Below are positions 58,438-64,000 of a DNA stretch of 64,000 bases, piece by piece. The notes beneath the pieces are model-generated. The model was not told where the DNA came from. It did no database searches and saw only the letters and a list, made by a program, of their open reading frames with translations. Position 1 is the first letter of the stretch. Each line of letters opens with the position of its first letter. The stretch comes from Glandiceps talaboti (taxonomy: Eukaryota; Hemichordata; Enteropneusta; Spengelidae). The stretch spans positions 24,112,564 through 24,176,563 of the forward strand of contig NC_135558.1 in assembly GCF_964340395.1 (NCBI RefSeq), in the 5' to 3' direction. The translations under genes and the position numbers were made by a program.

Positions 58438-58488
58438 TGTACAGCCATTACAGATTGAGACAACAGTTTTATATTGTCTTTTTAAGTT
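58438..58488 (+). CDS. Weak candidate exon, alternative to 57505-57563
   Basis: A very good acceptor (TTTATTTCTTCCTACCAG) precedes ATGTACAGCC. Entering at phase 1 from the exon at 56695 (leftover C) gives H VQPLQIETTVLYCLFKLMS. Entering at phase 0 from 57563 gives MYSHYRLRQQFYIVFLS and a TAA at 58489. No clear donor follows, and a family A repeat begins at about 58505. Which reading, if any, is used cannot be decided. Confidence 0.25.
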
Positions 58489-58504
58489 AATGTCAGTTTC
58501 CGCA

Positions 58505-59635
58505 CCCACTATTTCTAGGGCTAGAAGTGTGTCTTTTTGGTCAAAAACCTAAAAAAAAATTGTAATTCCAAAACTACTCAGCAGATTGGGCTGAAATTTA
58601 ATGGTGATGTATCTGCAGGTGTATAGATGAAGAAATATTAAGCATATAATGATCTCAATCAGTAATATGCAAATTAGGTATAAAAAGAATTTTGGTTAAA
58701 AATTTATCTCAAAAAGTACTTGGTTAGTGAGACTGAAACTTGGTGAGATGTTTCTAAAAGTGTTATTCTGCAGATTTTCTTCAAAATATTATGACACAAT
58801 TGGCCCTAGCAACCATGGCCATGCCCTTAGCAACAACTAAATGGCAGTATGTTTTTGTCAGATAACAAGATCATCTGGTAGGCAAGCGAGCAAACATTCA
58901 AAAAATTTATGCAAATATCCCTAGCAACTATGACCACACCCACAGCAACAGCCAAACAGTGGTGTATTTCACAAAGATAGCCACAGGGATTAATAGACAA
59001 TTGAATAAACGTTCAAAAGATGTATGTAAATTTGCCAAGCAACACGACCACACCCATAGTAACAGCCAACTAATAACATATATTGCAAAGATAACAACAG
59101 GGATTAATAGACAAATCATTAAACATTCAAAAAATGTATGCAAATGTGCCTAGCAAAAAGACCACACCCATAGCAACAGCCAAATGATCACAAATATTGC
59201 AGAGATAATAACGGATTAATAGACAATTGAATAAACATTCAAAAATGTATGTAAAATTTGCCTAGCAACAAGACCACACCCAATCCATAGCAACAGCCAA
59301 ATGGTCGTGTATTTCACAAGATAACAGGGATTAATAGACAATTGAATAAACATTCTAAAAATGTATGCAAATTTGCCTAGCATCAAGACCAAGGCCATAC
59401 CAAGAACCAAATAATCACTTATATTGCAAAGATAACAGGAATTGAAAGACAAATCCAAAAGATGTATGCAAATATGCCTAGCAACATGACCATGCCCATA
59501 GCAACAGCCAAATGATAGCATATATCGTAAAGATAGCAACATGGTTGGATAGGCAACTGAATAGTCATTCAGCAAATGAACACCTATTGTTAGCATGGAC
59601 TAGCTATGGATAAACATTTTTGAAAACTACAGTTA
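58505..59635 (+). repeat. Dispersed repeat family A, truncated at the left
   Basis: It starts within the conserved region (AAACTACTCAGCAGATTGGG), then has eight or so internal units of about 110 bp (CCTAGCAACAAGACCACACC, AACATTCAAAAATGTATG) and the end words GGATAAACATTTTTGAAAAC. Minus-strand frames at 58928-59143 and 59216-59596 follow the units. Confidence 0.78.
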
Positions 59636-59967
59636 CAGTGGCTATATATACATAACGCAGGGATCACCCTGGCTCCAGAGCTGCATGAGCCAATGTCCCA
59701 TTTGGAGAAAATGAGTGAGACAATTTGAAAACTGTGTGGGACGGAAGTAAAAATATGGCAACTGTATGTGCGTCATGTGTATATTATACTGGTATACACT
59801 GTAACACACACACACACACACACATATAATTGTAATCATAAGCCTATGGATTTCATATCAACTTTCATACTAGAATTTGCTACTGTACAAATAAACACTG
59901 TACATACACATCAACATACTAGTAGTATTAACTTCATGAAACATTTATTTCACAGGAAAATACCATG

Positions 59968-60201
59968 TCAACGGTCTATAACTCCTATACTTGTCTTGCA
60001 TTGTACATCATTGTCCTTAACTGTAGATTTGTCCTTATCGTGACGCAAAAACGACCCATACATAGCCAGCCAATTATTTTGAAATTTCCGGTTTGTCTTG
60101 CGACCTACACCAGGACATACCGATTCTTCGTCCTCACTAGCGGATGTAGTCGAATCCAGATTAGTTCCCAGCGAAGGAGTAACTTTTGTACAATAGTCCA
60201 A
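59968..60201 (-). pseudogene. hAT transposase N-terminal remnant
   Basis: A 77-codon frame ends RKFQNNWLAMYGSFLRHDKD then KSTVKDNDVQC. The pattern F-Q-x2-W-L...W/F-L-x-x-D followed by a Cys resembles the start of the zinc finger region of ZNF862/KIAA1586-like hAT transposases; the intact enzyme in this window has YKEEWANGRKTWLYF at the same place. The rest of the finger and the catalytic core are gone. Confidence 0.5.
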
Positions 60202-60241
60202 GATAGAGCATTTGCGTTTCTTGGTCCCACTCGTACCAATC

Positions 60242-60466
60242 TGATTAAAATCTGATGTTAGATAGGCTGGTTTTCCTGTATTTACCTTTATTCCATCGTT
60301 ATTGCGTCTTTTATGTGAGTTTTTTTTTTCCCTGGCGAATGCCTTTCTAAGAAAGGCATTCGCCCGGGGGGGGGGGGGGGGAACTCACGAAAAAGACGCA
60401 ATAACGATGGAATAAAGGTAAATACAGGAAAACCAGCCCATCTAACATCAGATTTTAATCAGATTG
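60242..60466. repeat. Long palindrome inside the hAT-type element
   Basis: Arms of about 80 bases (GATTAAAATCTGATGTTAGA ... GGAATAAAGG / inverted) are almost identical. The centre holds a second hairpin, GGCGAATGCCTTTCTAAGAA AGGCATTCGCC, and a G run at 60365-60381. Confidence 0.85.
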
Positions 60467-60875
60467 CACTCGTACTGGCACCCGACATCTTTGAAAACGC
60501 CATTACGTACACATGTACGTGTGACTAATCAGTAATGAACATTTACTGTATCAACTCCGTTGATTTGTCGATGAGCGCCTGCCTTCATGTCGGCAACCAA
60601 TCATAGACACTGTTTGAAAGGGGCATGATGTAGATAAACCTTGCCGCCTGAAGCCGCCTGAGGGCAGCAAAAGACATGCGTAGTATGCACTGTTTAGGCC
60701 TTGTACATTAGTAGTAAACAAAAGCTTAGATATGATGTCGCGTATCTATCACAGTGACGCGCTATTAGTATCGACGGTGCGATTTTGTGTCCCAATTGAG
60801 TTTTCTGGACGCGATATTTTTGTTTTGACAGCGCAAATAGCGTGTGATCGCGGCCCAGAGTGATCCCTGATAACG

Positions 60876-63800
60876 GCTGTACCAAATTCAACAAAACTGT
60901 ACAGTTACAGTGGCTATGTATACATAACAGCTGTACCAAATTCAACAAAACTGTACAGTTACAGTGGCTATATATACATAACAGCTGTACCAAATTCAAC
61001 AAAACTGTACAGTTACAGTGGCTATGTATACATAACAGCTGTACCAAATTCAACAAAACTGTACAGTTACAGTGGCTATATATACATAACAGCTGTACCA
61101 AATTCAACAAAACTGTACAGTTACAGTGGCTATATATGCATAACAGCTGTACCAAATTCAACAAAACTGTACAGTTACAGTGGCTATGTATACATAACAG
61201 CTGTACCAAATTCAACAAAACTGTACAGTTACAGTGGCTATGTATACATAACAGCTGCACCAAATTCAACAAAACTGTACAGTTACAGTGGCTATTTATG
61301 CATAACAGCTGCACCAAATTCAACAAAACTGTACAGTTACAGTGGCTATATATGCATAACAGCTGTACCAAATTCAACAAAACTGTACAGTTACAGTGGC
61401 TATGTATACATAACAGCTGCACCAAATTCAACAAAACTGTACAGTTACAGTGGCTATGTATACATAACAGCTGCACCAAATTCAACAAAACTGTACAGTT
61501 ACAGTGGCTATGTATACATAACAGCTGCACCAAATTCAACAAAACTGTACAGTTACAGTGGCTATGTATACATAACAGCTGCACCAAATTCAACAAAACT
61601 GTACAGTTACAGTGGCTATGTATGCATAACAGCTGTACCAAATTCAACAAAACTGTACAGTTACAGTGGCTATATATGCATAACAGCTGTACCAAATTCA
61701 ACAAAACTGTACAGTTACAGTGGCTATGTATACATAACAGCTGTACCAAATTCAACAAAACTGTACAGTTACAGTGGCTATATATGCATAACAGCTGTAC
61801 CAAATTCAACAAAACTGTACAGTTACAGTGGCTATGTATACATAACAGCTGTACCAAATTCAACAAAACTGTACAGTTACAGTGGCTATGTATGCATAAC
61901 AGCTGTACCAAATTCAACAAAACTGTACAGTTACAGTGGCTATATATACATAACAGCTGTACCAAATTCAACAAAACTGTACAGTTACAGTGGCTATATA
62001 TACATAACAGCTGTACCAAATTCAACAAAACTGTACAGTTACAGTGGCTATATATACATAACAGCTGCATCAAATTCAACAAAACTGTACAGTTACAGTG
62101 GCTATGTATACATAACAGCTGTACCAAATTCAACAAAACTGTACAGTTACAGTGGCTATGTATACATAACAGCTGTACCAAATTCAACAAAACTGTACAG
62201 TTACAGTGGCTATATATACATAACAGCTGTACCAAATTCAACAAAACTGTACAGTTACAGTGGCTATGTATACATAACAGCTCTACCAAATTCAACAAAA
62301 CTGTACAGTTACAGTGGCTATATATACATAACAGCTGTACCAAATTCAACAAAACTGTACAGTTACAGTGGCTATATATACATAACAGCTGTACCAAATT
62401 CAACAAAACTGTACAGTTACAGTGGCTATGTATACATAACAGCTGTACCAAATTCAACAAAACTGTACAGTTACAGTGGCTATGTATACATAACAGCTGC
62501 ACCAAATTCAACAAAACTGTACAGTTACAGTGGCTATATATGCATAACAACTGTACCAAATTCAACAAAACTGTACAGTTACAGTGGCTATGTATACATA
62601 ACAGCTGTACCAAATTCAACAAAACTGTACAGTTACAGTGGCTATGTATACATAACAGCTGTACCAAATTCAACAAAACTGTACAGTTACAGTGGCTATG
62701 TATGCATAACAGCTGTACCAAATTCAACAAAACTGTACAGTTACAGTGGCTATATATACATAACAGCTGTACCAAATTCAACAAAACTGTACAGTTACAG
62801 TGGCTATATATACATAACAGCTGTACCAAATTCAACAAAACTGTACAGTTACAGTGGCTATATATACATAACAGCTGCATCAAATTCAACAAAACTGTAC
62901 AGTTACAGTGGCTATGTATACATAACAGCTGTACCAAATTCAACAAAACTGTACAGTTACAGTGGCTATGTATACATAACAGCTGTACCAAATTCAACAA
63001 AACTGTACAGTTACAGTGGCTATATATACATAACAGCTGTACCAAATTCAACAAAACTGTACAGTTACAGTGGCTATGTATACATAACAGCTCTACCAAA
63101 TTCAACAAAACTGTACAGTTACAGTGGCTATATATACATAACAGCTGTACCAAATTCAACAAAACTGTACAGTTACAGTGGCTATATATACATAACAGCT
63201 GTACCAAATTCAACAAAACTGTACAGTTACAGTGGCTATGTATGCATAACAGCTGTACCAAATTCAACAAAACTGTACAGTTACAGTGGCTATGTATACA
63301 TAACAGCTGCACCAAATTCAACAAAACTGTACAGTTACAGTGGCTATATATGCATAACAACTGTACCAAATTCAACAAAACTGTACAGTTACAGTGGCTA
63401 TGTATACATAACAGCTGTACCAAATTCAACAAAACTGTACAGTTACAGTGGCTATGTATACATAACAGCTGTACCAAATTCAACAAAACTGTACAGTTAC
63501 AGTGGCTATATATGCATAACAGCTGCACCAAATTCAACAAAACTGTACAGTTACAGTGGCTATGTATACATAACAGCTGTACCAAATTCAACAAAACTGT
63601 ACAGTTACAGTGGCTATGTATACATAACAGCTGCACCAAATTCAACAAAACTGTACAGTTACAGTGGCTATGTATACATAACAGCTGTACCAAATTCAAC
63701 AAAACTGTACAGTTACAGTGGCTATATATACATAACAACTGTACCAAATTCAACAAAACTGTACAGTTACAGTGGCTATATATGCATAACAGCTGTACCA

Positions 63801-63899
63801 AATTCAACAAAACTGTACAGTTACAGTGGCTATATATGCATAACAGCTGTACCAAATTCAACAAAACTGTACAGTTACAGTGGCTATATATGCATAACA
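60876..63899. repeat. 54-bp satellite array, about 56 copies
   Basis: The unit is GCTGTACCAAATTCAACAAA ACTGTACAGTTACAGTGGCT plus ATGTATACATAACA (variants ATATATACATAACA, ATATATGCATAACA). Because 54 is a multiple of three and the unit has no stop in one frame per strand, both strands stay open for about 3 kb (plus: repeats of NSCTKFNKTVQLQWLCIH; minus: LCIYSHCNCTVLLNLVQL). These are not proteins: no start context, splice signal or non-repeat domain. Variant patterns repeat at 810 bp (15 units), for example GCATCAAA at 62066 and 62876 and CTCTACC at 62281 and 63091. A partial unit lies left of the hAT-type element at 59620-59657. Confidence 0.96.
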
Positions 63900-64000
63900 A
63901 CGATGAAAATGACGTCAAAAGAACAAAGATTGACTGATTTTATCATCAACAACAAAGTTGGAAAAGAATTATGAAATTTTGTGAGTCTTGGGTTTTCGAC
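63900..64000. other. Sequence after the satellite
   Basis: A short plus-strand frame (MTSKEQRLTDFIINNKVGKE from about 63909, stop at 63972) is seen. It has no recognised motif and the window ends too soon to judge it. Confidence 0.25.

Larger units (their letters stand above)
59658..60869 (-). mobile_element. Non-autonomous hAT-type element, 1,212 bp, 6-bp duplication
   Basis: The termini CAGGGATCACCCTGG and CCCAGAGTGATCCCTG are imperfect inverted copies. ATAACG flanks both sides (59652-59657 and 60870-60875). Both flanks are parts of one 54-bp satellite unit, so it inserted at the left edge of that array. It contains a (CA)n tract (59800-59824), a transposase N-terminal remnant (59968-60201) and a long palindrome (60242-60466). 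Confidence 0.87.

Noticed and set aside
60694-63937. Very long open frames on both strands (1,074 and 1,025 codons)
   Set aside because: They are the 54-bp satellite read in an open phase on each strand; no unique domain, start context or splice signal.

Overview
This window is nuclear DNA of a multicellular animal. It has spliced exons with GT..AG borders, long AT-rich introns, dense DNA transposons, non-LTR and Penelope-like retroelement fragments, a tRNA-derived SINE and kilobase minisatellites. There is no operon-like gene packing. The mix of piggyBac, hAT, TTAA elements, Penelope-like elements and foldback MITEs suggests a marine invertebrate (deuterostome or lophotrochozoan). I cannot name the species from sequence alone.

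Host genes are sparse. The best model is one + strand gene with three phase-compatible coding exons (11780-11989, 43716-43876, 52511-52583). Together they give a continuous 147-codon frame plus stop over about 41 kb; I do not recognise the product. An F-box/leucine-rich-repeat gene (5' exon ending 45414, main exon 46919-47706) lies inside its second intron and carries a frameshift and a stop. Two or three further candidate exons lie at 56695-58488.

The rest is mobile DNA. 1-10.7 kb: a TIR element, an inverted Penelope-like fragment inside a dead non-LTR retrotransposon, a second such retrotransposon split by a foldback insertion, a SINE, and a TIR element with a degraded acidic protein. 13.2-18.6 kb: a 34-bp minisatellite hit by an intact 3,487-bp hAT-type element with an open 707-residue transposase. 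21.8-24.6 kb: a 1,549-bp non-autonomous hAT-type element and a piggyBac remnant. 26.7-30.1 kb: a 41-bp satellite. 34.5-39.3 kb: two abutting TTAA elements and a small hAT-type MITE. 41-41.9 kb: a 101-bp two-part repeat. 47.7-50.4 kb: a dead gene of an RNase H-like mobile-element family running into a codon-phased repeat. 50.6-52.2 kb: a near-identical second copy of the 1,549-bp element. 53.9-56.2 kb: another hAT-type element and a second piggyBac remnant. 59.7-60.9 kb: another hAT-type element. 60.9-63.9 kb: a 54-bp satellite open on both strands.

The most coherent system is a group of hAT-type elements with CAG...CTG termini that make 6-bp target duplications. Six insertions of this kind are visible, one carries an intact transposase, and two non-autonomous copies look freshly moved. 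I saw no CRISPR array, defence island, rRNA or functional tRNA.
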